Shown here one piece after another: positions 7,426-15,525 of a stretch of 16,647 nt of DNA. Made by a program: the position numbers and the translations under genes. This DNA comes from Bacillota bacterium (lineage in GTDB: Bacteria > Bacillota > Clostridia > Acetivibrionales > DTU013), in the NCBI GenBank assembly GCA_023411645.1, contig JAEYON010000015.1, forward strand, positions 1 through 16,647, read 5' to 3'. Under the pieces are notes generated by a model. It saw only the letters and a list, made by a program, of their open reading frames with translations, did not search any database and was not told the origin of the DNA. The first letter of the stretch is position 1. Every line of letters starts with the position of its first letter.

Positions 7426-9243
7426 GTGAGTAAAGCAAAAAGAGGTAATTTGCTGAGTTACTTTACAATATCGCAAAAGATGGTTCTTATTTTCATTGGT
7501 TCAGTAATTGTTCCTTTGATAATTCAAAACGCCTTCTATTACAGTAATACGGCAGAAAATATACAATCCCAAATTATGGAGAGTCTGGCAAGTTCACTTG
7601 ATGAAAAAACCAATAAAATTAACGCAGTTATTTCCAGTACGATTACTTTATCGCATAAATACAATACTGATGAAGGACTGTATAGATTTTTAGATAACTA
7701 CTATTTGATGGAATACAATTATCTGATTGAATATCAGGAACGAATTAAATCAAAGTTGGATTCCGAACTGGCATATAACAGTCATGTAAGAAAAATCAGC
7801 CTTTATACTGATAATCCATCAGTACTGAACGGATCAAATGTTTATAAAATATCTTCTAATGATATTTTTACCCTTGGAGAAAAGCTAATAGACTATGGTT
7901 CATATAATCTGACCGAATCAGAAAACGGTCCCGAGCTTCGCATTTCTTTGGCACCGCCGGTAATTAAGACTTCGTATGACAGATCGCTCAGTATAGTGAG
8001 GCCATTGGAGAATTACACCCAGTATTCCGACTACTGGAAGCTATTACGAATTGATATTGATGTATCGTATATTTCATCCATGCTTGAGGAAAGTGGCATG
8101 TTTGATAATATTGTACTGGTTGACCCTGAAAACAGAATTATTGCTTCAGGAAATACTTACAGTGAATTCGGCGAGTATGATAGATTCTCTGAGGACGAGC
8201 TTAAGGAGGGAATAGTAGTTCTTAAGCAGAGTCTTAAAGACATGCCATTATCTCTCTACGGCTACTATAATTCGAAAATCATTTCTGATGAGTTTACAAA
8301 AATGAGATGGAAGACAATTTCTATTATTGTAATCAGCATGATGGTTTCGCTTTTTTGTATCCTTCTTGTAGCAGGTAACATAACTAGACGGACAAAGCTG
8401 GTTGTTAACCAATCTAAGCAAATTTCGAATGGGAATTTTATACAGATATATAAAGATACCGGCGGAAATGATGAAATTGAAATACTTGCAGATAGTATGA
8501 ATCAAATGAGTATAAAGCTCAAGGCACTGATTGAAGAGGAGTACAATTCCCGAATTCTGAAAGCGCAGCTTGAGCGGGAAACGACGCAGGCAATGTTATT
8601 GGCGCTTCAAAGTCAAGTGAATCCACACTTTTTATATAATGCTTTGGAGAGTATCAGACTGAAGGCGATTGTTAAGAATGAGACAGAAACTGCAAAGATG
8701 ATATTGTATATGTCACGTATGTTTAGGAGAGTTATTAACTGGAATGATGACATTATAACATTACAAAAAGAAATAAAATTTCTGGAAGAGTATCTAAGTA
8801 TTCAAAAATACAGGTTTGATGATGAGTTTGAGTATGTTATTCAGGTTGATGAGAGAGCTCTTGATTGTATGTTACCTAAATTCGCAATCCAGCCCTTGGT
8901 AGAAAACGCCTGTGTTCATGGTGTTGAATCAATTTCCGGAAGCAGGCTTGTCGAGATTTATGCAGTACTTCAGGATGACAGGATTGTAATCAGTGTTCGT
9001 GATAATGGATCAGGTATAAGCGATGATATACTCAATAACCTTAAAGAGATACTAAATAATGGCAGCAAACCAATTGAAAGTATCGGGCTGTACAACGTAT
9101 ATCAGCGTCTGGTTTTATATTATGGGAAGGAGTTTACTTTTGATGTAAAAAGTGAACTGGGGCAGGGAACGGAATTTAGCATAACAATTCCTGTACGTAA
9201 TTCAAGGGAGGAGTTCTATGTACTCCATTCTGTTGGTGGATGA
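7426..9243 (+). CDS. YesM-type sensor histidine kinase
   Basis: A 605-residue membrane sensor kinase that would phosphorylate the next gene product. From the GTG start: a first transmembrane helix at about 19-37 (MVLIFIGSVIVPLIIQNAFY), an extracellular sensor region of about 255 residues (Cache-like, by position and family), a second helix at about 297-319 (TISIIVISMMVSLFCILLVA), and a HAMP linker. The His_kinase domain of the LytS/YesM group follows: QSQVNPHFLYNALESIR with the phospho-accepting His401, then the ATPase domain with the N box FAIQPLVENACVHGV (Asn494), G1 box DNGSGI (526-531) and G2 box GQGTEF near 580. The lone PHFLYN motif, without a separate HisKA helix pair, marks this class. 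The gene overlaps the regulator gene by 26 bp, indicating translational coupling. Its signal is probably a sugar or a sugar-loaded binding protein (inferred). Confidence 0.93.
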   Translation: MSKAKRGNLLSYFTISQKMVLIFIGSVIVPLIIQNAFYYSNTAENIQSQIMESLASSLDEKTNKINAVISSTITLSHKYNTDEGLYRFLDNYYLMEYNYLIEYQERIKSKLDSELAYNSHVRKISLYTDNPSVLNGSNVYKISSNDIFTLGEKLIDYGSYNLTESENGPELRISLAPPVIKTSYDRSLSIVRPLENYTQYSDYWKLLRIDIDVSYISSMLEESGMFDNIVLVDPENRIIASGNTYSEFGEYDRFSEDELKEGIVVLKQSLKDMPLSLYGYYNSKIISDEFTKMRWKTISIIVISMMVSLFCILLVAGNITRRTKLVVNQSKQISNGNFIQIYKDTGGNDEIEILADSMNQMSIKLKALIEEEYNSRILKAQLERETTQAMLLALQSQVNPHFLYNALESIRLKAIVKNETETAKMILYMSRMFRRVINWNDDIITLQKEIKFLEEYLSIQKYRFDDEFEYVIQVDERALDCMLPKFAIQPLVENACVHGVESISGSRLVEIYAVLQDDRIVISVRDNGSGISDDILNNLKEILNNGSKPIESIGLYNVYQRLVLYYGKEFTFDVKSELGQGTEFSITIPVRNSREEFYVLHSVGG

Positions 9244-10747
9244 TGAGAAAAGTATCAGAGAGCATTTAACAAAGGCGATCCCATTTGAAGAGCATGGATT
9301 TACTGTCAAAAGCACAGCACTCAATGGAAAGGAAGCATTGGAGAAGCTTCCGGCAACGCGCCCCGATCTGATTCTGCTCGATGTGCGTATGCCTGTTATG
9401 GATGGACTGGAGTTCATGAAGCATCTGAGGCGCGGTGACTATTCAAATACGCTGGTAGTAATGCTTTCTGGCTACAATGAATTTGAGTATGCAAAAGAAG
9501 CCATGAAGTATGGGGTAAGGGCATATTTGAACAAGCCTGTGGATGATGAAGAGTTTATACCTCTTCTGGATACATTGTGTAAGGAGTTGGACAAAAAAAG
9601 GGATGAAAAAGACAGACAAGATTTCCGTGAAAGCATGGATTTGTTTCACAAGTTGTATAATGGCGCATCGATATGCAGAAATACATTTATGGGATATTCC
9701 ATTATGTCATGTGTTCTTATGAAGCATACAGGCAGTAAGGAAACACTCAATATTCAGTCTGTTATTCAGGAGTGTGTCGCAGGACTGCTGGGTGAAACAG
9801 GCAATATGCCATTTCGCGTAAGAGGCAGCCAGTACTTCTTTCTTCTGTCTCCAAAGATTCTTGAGTCCTATGAGTACAATATGATGAATATTGCGAAAAA
9901 ATTGATAAATGATTTAAACGAGTTTAATCTGGATTGCGCAGTTCTTTTTGATTCTTATATATTTAAAAATATTAATGATAGCTTCCGGGAGGACCTGCTA
10001 AACCACAATTATGAAATGCTGACAGAGCTGTTTTTCTCAGGAGGAAGATACATGGATTATCATCCCGAACAATACAAAATAGGAGAAGAGCGGCTTCTTG
10101 GATCAAAGTATCTGGAGGAACTGACACAGAATATTGGAACTCTTGATAAAAAGAAAGCACTGCAAGTTGTTGAAGGGCTCATGGACAAGGTTCAAAAGGA
10201 GCGTATTGGAATTCAGTACATACAAGAAATTAACTATAGAATTTACTATCTATTTACAGATGAAATTACAAAGTTTACAAAATCTAAACATCCCGAATCA
10301 ATCATACCACGTCCTAACTGGATAGTAAGTCCCTGCTTTGTAACATTTTCTGAATGGAGAGAGCTGCTGTGCTCCATGATCAAAGAAATATTTGAATATC
10401 TTGAGCGTAATTGCAGAGCGGCGAATACTGGCATTTATGCAGAGGTTGTTGATTATGTTCGTTCGCACTATTCGGAGCAGATCAATTTGAAAAAGGTAGC
10501 TGAAAAGTTTTTCATCAATGCATCTTATCTGGGTAGAATTTTTCAGAAGACAGCAGGAATTCCTTTCAATGAATATGTAAATCAACTCCGCATTGATGAA
10601 GCAAAAAGGCTTCTGCTCCAAACTGACAAACTGATCTACGAGATAGCAAACCAGGTAGGCTTTATAGAAAGCAGTTATTTTGTTGTGAAATTCACACAAG
10701 AGGTTGGGAAAAGCCCAACGGAATACAGAAACGAAAAGTTGGGTTGA
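9218..10747 (+). CDS. YesN-type response regulator, receiver plus AraC DNA-binding domain
   Basis: A 509-residue transcription activator. Residues 3-120 form the receiver domain: acidic pocket Asp8 and Asp9 (LLVDDE), phospho-acceptor Asp55 (LILLDVRMPVMDG), Ser84 (VMLSGY) and Lys106 (YLNKPVDD). The middle, about 125-400, is a poorly conserved linker usual in YesN proteins. The C-terminal 100 residues are an AraC/XylS domain with two helix-turn-helix units: INLKKVAEKFFINASYLGRI and, after RIDEAKRLLLQTD, IYEIANQVGFIESSYFVVKF, ending in the typical KSPTEYR. All phosphorylation residues are intact. GGAGGAG at 9207-9213 is the ribosome site, inside the end of the kinase gene. Likely targets are the gap before 12688 and possibly its own cluster; this is inferred. 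Confidence 0.94.
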   Translation: MYSILLVDDEKSIREHLTKAIPFEEHGFTVKSTALNGKEALEKLPATRPDLILLDVRMPVMDGLEFMKHLRRGDYSNTLVVMLSGYNEFEYAKEAMKYGVRAYLNKPVDDEEFIPLLDTLCKELDKKRDEKDRQDFRESMDLFHKLYNGASICRNTFMGYSIMSCVLMKHTGSKETLNIQSVIQECVAGLLGETGNMPFRVRGSQYFFLLSPKILESYEYNMMNIAKKLINDLNEFNLDCAVLFDSYIFKNINDSFREDLLNHNYEMLTELFFSGGRYMDYHPEQYKIGEERLLGSKYLEELTQNIGTLDKKKALQVVEGLMDKVQKERIGIQYIQEINYRIYYLFTDEITKFTKSKHPESIIPRPNWIVSPCFVTFSEWRELLCSMIKEIFEYLERNCRAANTGIYAEVVDYVRSHYSEQINLKKVAEKFFINASYLGRIFQKTAGIPFNEYVNQLRIDEAKRLLLQTDKLIYEIANQVGFIESSYFVVKFTQEVGKSPTEYRNEKLG

Positions 10748-10765
10748 ATAGATATCTAAGTCAAT

Positions 10766-10773
10766 GGGGAGGT
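10766..10773 (+). promoter_or_regulatory. Ribosome binding site deciding the start of the second binding protein
   Basis: GGGGAGGT lies 9 nt before ATG 10783. The upstream in-frame TTG at 10744 overlaps the stop of the regulator gene, lacks such a site and would spoil the signal peptide. Confidence 0.8.
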
Positions 10774-10782
10774 AGGTGCGCA

Positions 10783-12492
10783 ATGAAATTCCTCACTAAA
10801 GTCACTGCTTTGGTCATATTACTGTCTTTGCTGGTTCTCTCAGCGACGTCATGTGGTACAGGTGGCGGAACGGATCCGATAATAGAGCCGGCTGCTGCAG
10901 ATGGTGAAAACAATTCCTACGGAAAACCTTTTGCAGGAGTGGATCCATTACCGGATGCCAGTGATCCGGTGACATTTAAAGTCTTCATTCGCGATCCGGG
11001 TACAGTTCTTTCGAAGGACAATCCGGTCATCAGAAGGATTGCCGAGTTAACAGGAGTGACGATTGAGTTTGAATTTCTGGTAGGTGATCTGGATCAAAAG
11101 GTAGGAGTGATAATAGCTGGTGAAGATTATCCTGACGCTATTTTTGCAAGTGAGCAGAGGTTTATTGATGCCGGCGCTTTTATCCCGCTGGAGAATAAGC
11201 TGCCGCAATATAAGAACCTGCATGCTCTTTATTCTCCCCATTATAAGAAAATGACAACAGGTGATGGGCATCAGTATATTATGGAACTATACTTGTCCAA
11301 CATTCCCTCACCGATATTTGTGAACGATGGTCCAGGGTTTTATATCCAGAAGGCGGTTCTGGAAGATGCGGGATTCACTGTGCCCAGAACACTGGATGAA
11401 TACTTTGACCTTATTGAACAATACACGGCTAAGTATCCGACGATTGATGGGATCAAAACGATCGGATTTGAAATATTGTCAGATGGCTGGAGAGATTTTT
11501 GCCTGCGTAACCCGCCTCAGCACCTGATGGGTGCGGGCAATGACGGAGATGTATTTGTTGATCTTGAAACTTATACTGCATCGTTGTATCAGGTTTCAGA
11601 AACAGCAAAAAATTATTACAGGAAGCTGAATGAGGAGTACAATAAAGGTATTATTAAAGCAGAAACATTTACGCAAAGCTACGACCAGTACGTTTCAAAG
11701 CTTGCTACGGGCGCGGTTCTGGGCTTCTTTGATCAGGGATGGAATATCTTACAGGCGGAAAATACACTGAGATCGGATAAAAAATTTGACAGGATGTACG
11801 TCACGGTTCCTATAACGAATCCCGGAGTTAAGGATAGTTATCTCGATGCTCGTGATGGGACGATAACAGGAAATAATGGAATAGGTATCACAAAAAATTG
11901 CTCGGATCCTGACAGATTACTGACCTTTTATGACTGGCTGCTCCAACGTGAGGTGCAGGATTATCTCCAATGGGGTGAAGAGGGGAAGGATTGGAAAAGA
12001 GTTGGTCAAACAGGACGAGTCTTGACGGACACCCGCCGTGAATTGAATAATGATGAAGGGATGAAACGAGAGCTGACCGGAATAACTCTGTGGAATTATT
12101 CGCCAAAGATGCAAGGCCTGTATGAAGATGGAATGCCTTGCGGTCCTACTGATTCGGAAGACGAGTATGCAGCATCATTATCGGATTATGATAAGAAATT
12201 CTTAAAAGGTTATGAAATTATGTATCCTTCTCAATTATTATCTGAGCCGGTCCGGCGGCCTGCGTATTACCCTGTTTGGTCAATGCCTATCACAGAGGGA
12301 AGTGCGGCCGCACTGGCAAACAGCAAGATGGTGAACACTTGTCGCAAATATTATCCACGCCTGATTTTAACAAGTCCCAGCAACTATGATGTACTATGGG
12401 ATAGCTTCGTGACAGAAATATGGGAAAATGATCCTCGGCCTTATCTTGACGAGGTGAATAAGCAAATAGCCAAAGCAATGGAAATAGAATAA
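10783..12492 (+). CDS. Solute-binding lipoprotein next to the two-component system
   Basis: A 569-residue extracellular sugar-binding protein. The signal peptide starts MKFLTKVTALVILLSLLVLS and ends in ATSC, with the lipidated cysteine at residue 24; Ala rather than Leu at -3 is acceptable for a lipobox. The mature part starts with a Gly/Ala-rich linker. It is a clear paralogue of the protein encoded at 12688: both have TGVTI(E/D)FEFLVGD..QKVG, IAG.DYPD, TIDG, W R.FCL.N.PQHL.G, NYY.KLNE.Y.KG.I..ETF, GNGIG-like and PKMQG.Y segments in the same order. It starts 35 bp after the regulator and is likely co-transcribed with kinase and regulator, whereas the permeases lie beyond its paralogue. It could supply importer 2 with another ligand or act as a ligand-loaded partner for the kinase. 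There is no terminator at its end. Confidence 0.91.
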   Translation: MKFLTKVTALVILLSLLVLSATSCGTGGGTDPIIEPAAADGENNSYGKPFAGVDPLPDASDPVTFKVFIRDPGTVLSKDNPVIRRIAELTGVTIEFEFLVGDLDQKVGVIIAGEDYPDAIFASEQRFIDAGAFIPLENKLPQYKNLHALYSPHYKKMTTGDGHQYIMELYLSNIPSPIFVNDGPGFYIQKAVLEDAGFTVPRTLDEYFDLIEQYTAKYPTIDGIKTIGFEILSDGWRDFCLRNPPQHLMGAGNDGDVFVDLETYTASLYQVSETAKNYYRKLNEEYNKGIIKAETFTQSYDQYVSKLATGAVLGFFDQGWNILQAENTLRSDKKFDRMYVTVPITNPGVKDSYLDARDGTITGNNGIGITKNCSDPDRLLTFYDWLLQREVQDYLQWGEEGKDWKRVGQTGRVLTDTRRELNNDEGMKRELTGITLWNYSPKMQGLYEDGMPCGPTDSEDEYAASLSDYDKKFLKGYEIMYPSQLLSEPVRRPAYYPVWSMPITEGSAAALANSKMVNTCRKYYPRLILTSPSNYDVLWDSFVTEIWENDPRPYLDEVNKQIAKAMEIE

Positions 12493-12687
12493 TTTGCTTA
12501 TCTGCATCAACAAAAAATGTATAAAAATCTTAATAAAATGTATGATTTTTTAAATGATTCACTTTATTCTATGTGTTAGGCTTGAAAAGAAGAGTGGGGT
12601 GCAAGAAATTTGATTATCCAAGTTTCAAAGCCCCTGCTTTTCAGGAGTTTATACGTAGAAAATATAATTATGAAAGGGGATCAAAGA
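12493..12687 (+). promoter_or_regulatory. AT-rich control gap before importer 2 with 21-bp-spaced repeats
   Basis: This 195-bp gap separates the two paralogous binding-protein genes. It holds two copies of AAAATGTAT (12514-12522 and 12535-12543) whose starts are exactly 21 bp apart, two helical turns, the geometry preferred by AraC-type activators with two helix-turn-helix units. I find no good sigma-A promoter, consistent with dependence on an activator but not proof of it. An in-frame ATT at 12610 extends the following gene's frame upstream, but the stretch from there to 12687 does not look like protein-coding sequence of the family. Confidence 0.4.
12673..12680 (+). promoter_or_regulatory. 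Ribosome binding site deciding the start of the third binding protein
   Basis: AAAGGGGA lies 7 nt before ATG 12688. The signal peptide begins exactly there, so upstream in-frame codons are rejected. Confidence 0.8.
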
Positions 12688-14403
12688 ATGAAAATCTCGA
12701 AAATTCTAGTACTGTTAATGGTTGCTGTCATGCTTGTTTCAGCTTTATCGGCATGTACGAAGCCGGAAAGCAACAATCAGCCAGCTACCACAGCCTCTAC
12801 TCCGGAGAAGGAAACGGAGCCCGTTAGCACACCGGAAGAAAAAGAACTTGAACCAATAACGTTTACCATGTTTGTCGCTGGGCCTGGAGAGGCTCCTCCG
12901 CAAGATAATAAAATCATTAAAAAAATTCAGGAACTCACAGGCGTCACCATTGATTTTGAATTCCTTGTAGGTGACATGGAGCAAAAAGTTGGAATCATGA
13001 TCGCCGGCGGCGATTATCCCGATTTGATCGGCGCAGGACAAGCGCGCGGAAGATTTTTGAATGCCGGATCATTTGTAGCTCTTGACGATTATCTTCCCAA
13101 TTACCCCAATCTATGGAAGCATTATGATGGTTCCCTAAAAAAACTTCGCGATGTATCAGAAGATGGGAAAATATACATACTGGACATTTGGAGCCGCGAG
13201 TATTGGCTTAACGACGGACAGGATGATTTTTACCAGGCAGATTATAACGGCCCTGCATTCTGGATCCAGAAAGACGTTCTTGCTTTTGACGGATATTCAT
13301 ATCCCAAGACATTAGATGCATTCTTTGACTTGTTGGAGCGTTATTACAAGGCGAATCCCACCATCGACGGTCAGCCCACTCTGCCGTTCGAGGTACATTC
13401 GCAAGACTGGCGCTCGTTCTGTCTGAAAAATGCGCCGCAGCATTTAATTGGCGGACGTAACGAAGGTGATGTAGTCGTTAATCCCACCACCCTTGAAGTC
13501 GAAATATATCAGAACAAAGATTACGCCATGAATTATTACAAAAAACTCAATGAAGTATATAAGAAAGGCCTGATAAACCCTGAGACGTTCACCAGAAACT
13601 ATGACGACTACCTGTCCGTTATTTCCACCGGCCGTGTGTTGGCAATGTTCGACCAGCAGTGGAACTTCCAGGACGGTGAGTTTGTATTGATTAGCGAAAA
13701 TAAAATTAATAGAACCTATGTCCCCCTTGGCCTCAGTTATAGCGGTGAGGCTGTTCAGTACAACAGAGTAAGGAACGAAGGGATCATAGGCGGCAACGGT
13801 ATGGGTATCAGCACAAAGTGTAAAGATGTTGAACGCGCTTTACAGTATATGGATACACTGCTGGGAGAAGATGTACAAAAATTGTTGTATTGGGGTATTG
13901 AAGGCGAAGACTACTATGTCGAGAACGGCCGTTTCAGACGCACTCCGGAGCAGAAAGCCAATTTCGACAACCCTGACTGGCGTCTTGCTAACGCCGGATG
14001 GGTCCTCGGCGACCAATTCCCGAAAATGCAAGGTCGTTATTCCGACGGTAATTCCACCGGTTCAGGAACGCAGCCGGAGGAAAGGCTGGCAAACCAGTTC
14101 CCGTATGACAAGGAATTCTACGGGAAATACGGTTTCTACACTAAGTCCGACTTCCTGCCTCTGATGGATCATCCCGGATATCCTGAGGTTTGGTCGATAT
14201 TCTCAACTATGGAAGAGGACAATGTAGCCAAGCCGATATTTGACCAAATAACGGATCTTCAAAACCGTTACCTGCCTAACGTGATCATGTCAAATAATTT
14301 TGATACCGCTTGGACGGAATACGCGAAGAGATACGATAGTGTCGACTATCCTGCGCTTGAAGCAGAAATAGAGAAACAAATACAATTGCGTAAGACTAAA
14401 TAA
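12688..14403 (+). CDS. Solute-binding lipoprotein of importer 2
   Basis: A 571-residue extracellular binding protein that delivers substrate to the two following permeases. The signal peptide begins MKISKILVLLMVAVMLVS and ends in lipobox LSAC, with the cysteine at residue 23, followed by a Thr/Pro/Glu-rich linker to about residue 55. The folded domain starts at EPITFTMFVAGPGE and carries ELTGVTIDFEFLVGDMEQKV, MIAGGDYPDLIGAG, NAPQHLIGGRNEGDVVV and FPKMQGRYSDGNSTG, all aligning with the protein at 10783. Many codons end in C or G compared with its paralogue (by eye, for example GAC, CCC, GGC), so recent tandem duplication is unlikely; older duplication or separate acquisition fits better. A hairpin follows the stop codon before the permease genes. 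Confidence 0.92.
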   Translation: MKISKILVLLMVAVMLVSALSACTKPESNNQPATTASTPEKETEPVSTPEEKELEPITFTMFVAGPGEAPPQDNKIIKKIQELTGVTIDFEFLVGDMEQKVGIMIAGGDYPDLIGAGQARGRFLNAGSFVALDDYLPNYPNLWKHYDGSLKKLRDVSEDGKIYILDIWSREYWLNDGQDDFYQADYNGPAFWIQKDVLAFDGYSYPKTLDAFFDLLERYYKANPTIDGQPTLPFEVHSQDWRSFCLKNAPQHLIGGRNEGDVVVNPTTLEVEIYQNKDYAMNYYKKLNEVYKKGLINPETFTRNYDDYLSVISTGRVLAMFDQQWNFQDGEFVLISENKINRTYVPLGLSYSGEAVQYNRVRNEGIIGGNGMGISTKCKDVERALQYMDTLLGEDVQKLLYWGIEGEDYYVENGRFRRTPEQKANFDNPDWRLANAGWVLGDQFPKMQGRYSDGNSTGSGTQPEERLANQFPYDKEFYGKYGFYTKSDFLPLMDHPGYPEVWSIFSTMEEDNVAKPIFDQITDLQNRYLPNVIMSNNFDTAWTEYAKRYDSVDYPALEAEIEKQIQLRKTK

Positions 14404-14407
14404 CCTG

Positions 14408-14461
14408 CTCTTCTTTCAAAAAGAGTAAGAAGAGGCGACCGTAAAGCCGGCCGCCTCTTCT
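14408..14461 (+). other. Alternative stem-loops between binding-protein and permease genes
   Basis: AGAAGAGGCG (14428-14437) pairs over 10 bp with CGCCTCTTCT (14452-14461), with further CCG/CGG pairing possible inside. No T run follows, so this is not a standard terminator. CTCTTCTT (14408-14415) can instead pair with AAGAAGAG (14427-14434), which uses the same arm, so the two structures exclude each other. A hairpin here may protect the binding-protein mRNA or lower permease expression. Confidence 0.6.
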
Positions 14462-14506
14462 ACATGATATGAACCGAATGAGAATTAGAGCTGGGGGGAT
14501 AGCGAT

Positions 14507-15481
14507 ATGATAACCGAAGAGTTAAGTCCAAAAAGAGAGTTTGTTAAGTTAAGTCCTAAAAAAGAATTTCATAATCAAGTTAGTAAACAAAAGGAGCTAA
14601 TCTGGATTTCTGTACCGTTTTTTGCTTACTTTCTTATTTTCTCATATTTACCGCTATGGGGTCTTACCATGGCGTTTCAGAACTATAAACCTGCAAGATC
14701 CTTTTTTGAGCAGGAATGGGTTGGATTCAGGCATTTTAAAAACCTTTTCACCGATCCTGACTTTTTACGTGTAATGCGAAACACCCTGGGGATGAGCATA
14801 ATCAACCTGGTACTGGGGTTTGTCATGGCCATCGCGTTTGCACTGCTCTTAAACGAACTTACGAAGGGATTCATTGGGTTTAAGCGGGTTGTACAGACAA
14901 TATCGTATATGCCCCATTTCCTTTCCTGGATTATCGTCTGCGGTCTTGTTTCAAATGTTCTTGCCATGGACGGAGGAATTCTCAATGAATTGTTGATAAC
15001 AACAGGATTAGTCAAAGAAAAAATACATTTTATGGGGACACCGGAGTACTTTTGGTGGATTGTCGGATTTACAAATGTATGGAAGTCAATGGGCTGGAAC
15101 AGTATCATCTACTTGGCGGCGATCACTTCTATTGACCCGGCGCTGTACGAAGCTGCAGCCATAGACGGATATGGCCGTTTTGGCAGGATGTGGAATATTA
15201 CCTTACCGGGCATTAAATCGACCATTGTCGTCCTTCTTATCTTAAACGCAGGATGGATCCTCAACGCGGGGTTTGAAGTTCAGTATATTCTGGGTACAAA
15301 CGGTCTCGTGCTTGATGTTTCGGAAACCATCGATATTTTTGTGCTTAAAAGAGGCTTTGGGAGAGCTGGCGGTTTTGCCTTCGGAACTGCGGCCGGTATG
15401 TTTAAAACAGTGGTCAGCGCTGTAATACTATTACTGTGCAATAAAATCGCCGGTTGGGTAGGCGAGGAAAAACTGGTTTAG
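14507..15481 (+). CDS. ABC sugar importer permease, LplB/YteP type (importer 2)
   Basis: A 324-residue inner-membrane permease, homologous to the one at 1439. The first helix is at about 33-53 (IWISVPFFAYFLIFSYLPLW), followed by GLTMAFQNYKP, the family-typical sequence after it. The EAA loop is at about 212-235 (ALYEAAAIDGYGRFGRMWNI), where DGY replaces the usual DGA. The C-terminal helix FKTVVSAVILLLCNKIAGWV ends the protein. The cytoplasmic N-terminus is about 15 residues longer than in the first permease and contains a 9-residue tandem repeat, LSPKREFVK then LSPKKEFHN (residues 6-23). GGGGGGAT at 14493-14499 supports ATG 14507. It pairs with the permease that starts 44 bp downstream. Confidence 0.93.
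   Translation: MITEELSPKREFVKLSPKKEFHNQVSKQKELIWISVPFFAYFLIFSYLPLWGLTMAFQNYKPARSFFEQEWVGFRHFKNLFTDPDFLRVMRNTLGMSIINLVLGFVMAIAFALLLNELTKGFIGFKRVVQTISYMPHFLSWIIVCGLVSNVLAMDGGILNELLITTGLVKEKIHFMGTPEYFWWIVGFTNVWKSMGWNSIIYLAAITSIDPALYEAAAIDGYGRFGRMWNITLPGIKSTIVVLLILNAGWILNAGFEVQYILGTNGLVLDVSETIDIFVLKRGFGRAGGFAFGTAAGMFKTVVSAVILLLCNKIAGWVGEEKLV
14522..14575 (+). repeat. 27-bp tandem duplication inside the permease N-terminus
   Basis: Two 27-bp units, 14522-14548 and 14549-14575, each starting TTAAGTCC, encode LSPKREFVK and LSPKKEFHN. The units differ at several bases, so the duplication is not recent. It preserves the reading frame and adds nine residues before the first membrane helix. Confidence 0.7.
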
Positions 15482-15495
15482 TAAAAACGCTTTCG
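15480..15495 (+). promoter_or_regulatory. Possible cre-like or operator-like site inside importer 2
   Basis: AGTAAAAACGCTTTCG matches the catabolite-control consensus TGWAARCGYTWNCW at 12 of 14 positions, by hand alignment on the central CG. It also resembles the TAAGTAAAACG motif near the first promoter but with one extra A. It lies in the 44-bp gap between the two permease genes, overlapping the stop codon of the first. An intra-operon site could act as a roadblock. The match may be chance. Confidence 0.3.
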
Positions 15496-15511
15496 TTGCG
15501 CTATTCAGCTT

Positions 15512-15517
15512 GGAGGT
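15512..15517 (+). promoter_or_regulatory. Ribosome binding site deciding the start of the last permease
   Basis: GGAGGT lies 8 nt before ATG 15526. The in-frame upstream ATG at 15454 would add 24 charged, unrelated residues and overlap the previous gene, so it is rejected. Confidence 0.85.
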
Positions 15518-15525
15518 ATATAGAA

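Noticed and set aside
10298..10783. A 161-residue minus-strand open frame opposite the AraC domain
   Set aside because: Antisense to the highly conserved DNA-binding domain of the response regulator; composition is unlike a real protein.
12573..12827. An 84-residue plus-strand frame overlapping the start of the third binding protein
   Set aside because: It is out of frame with the signal peptide and lipobox that define the real gene and has no recognisable content.
13826..14164. A 112-residue plus-strand frame inside the third binding-protein gene
   Set aside because: It runs in an alternate frame through a conserved family gene and is rich in Ser, Thr and Arg without motifs.
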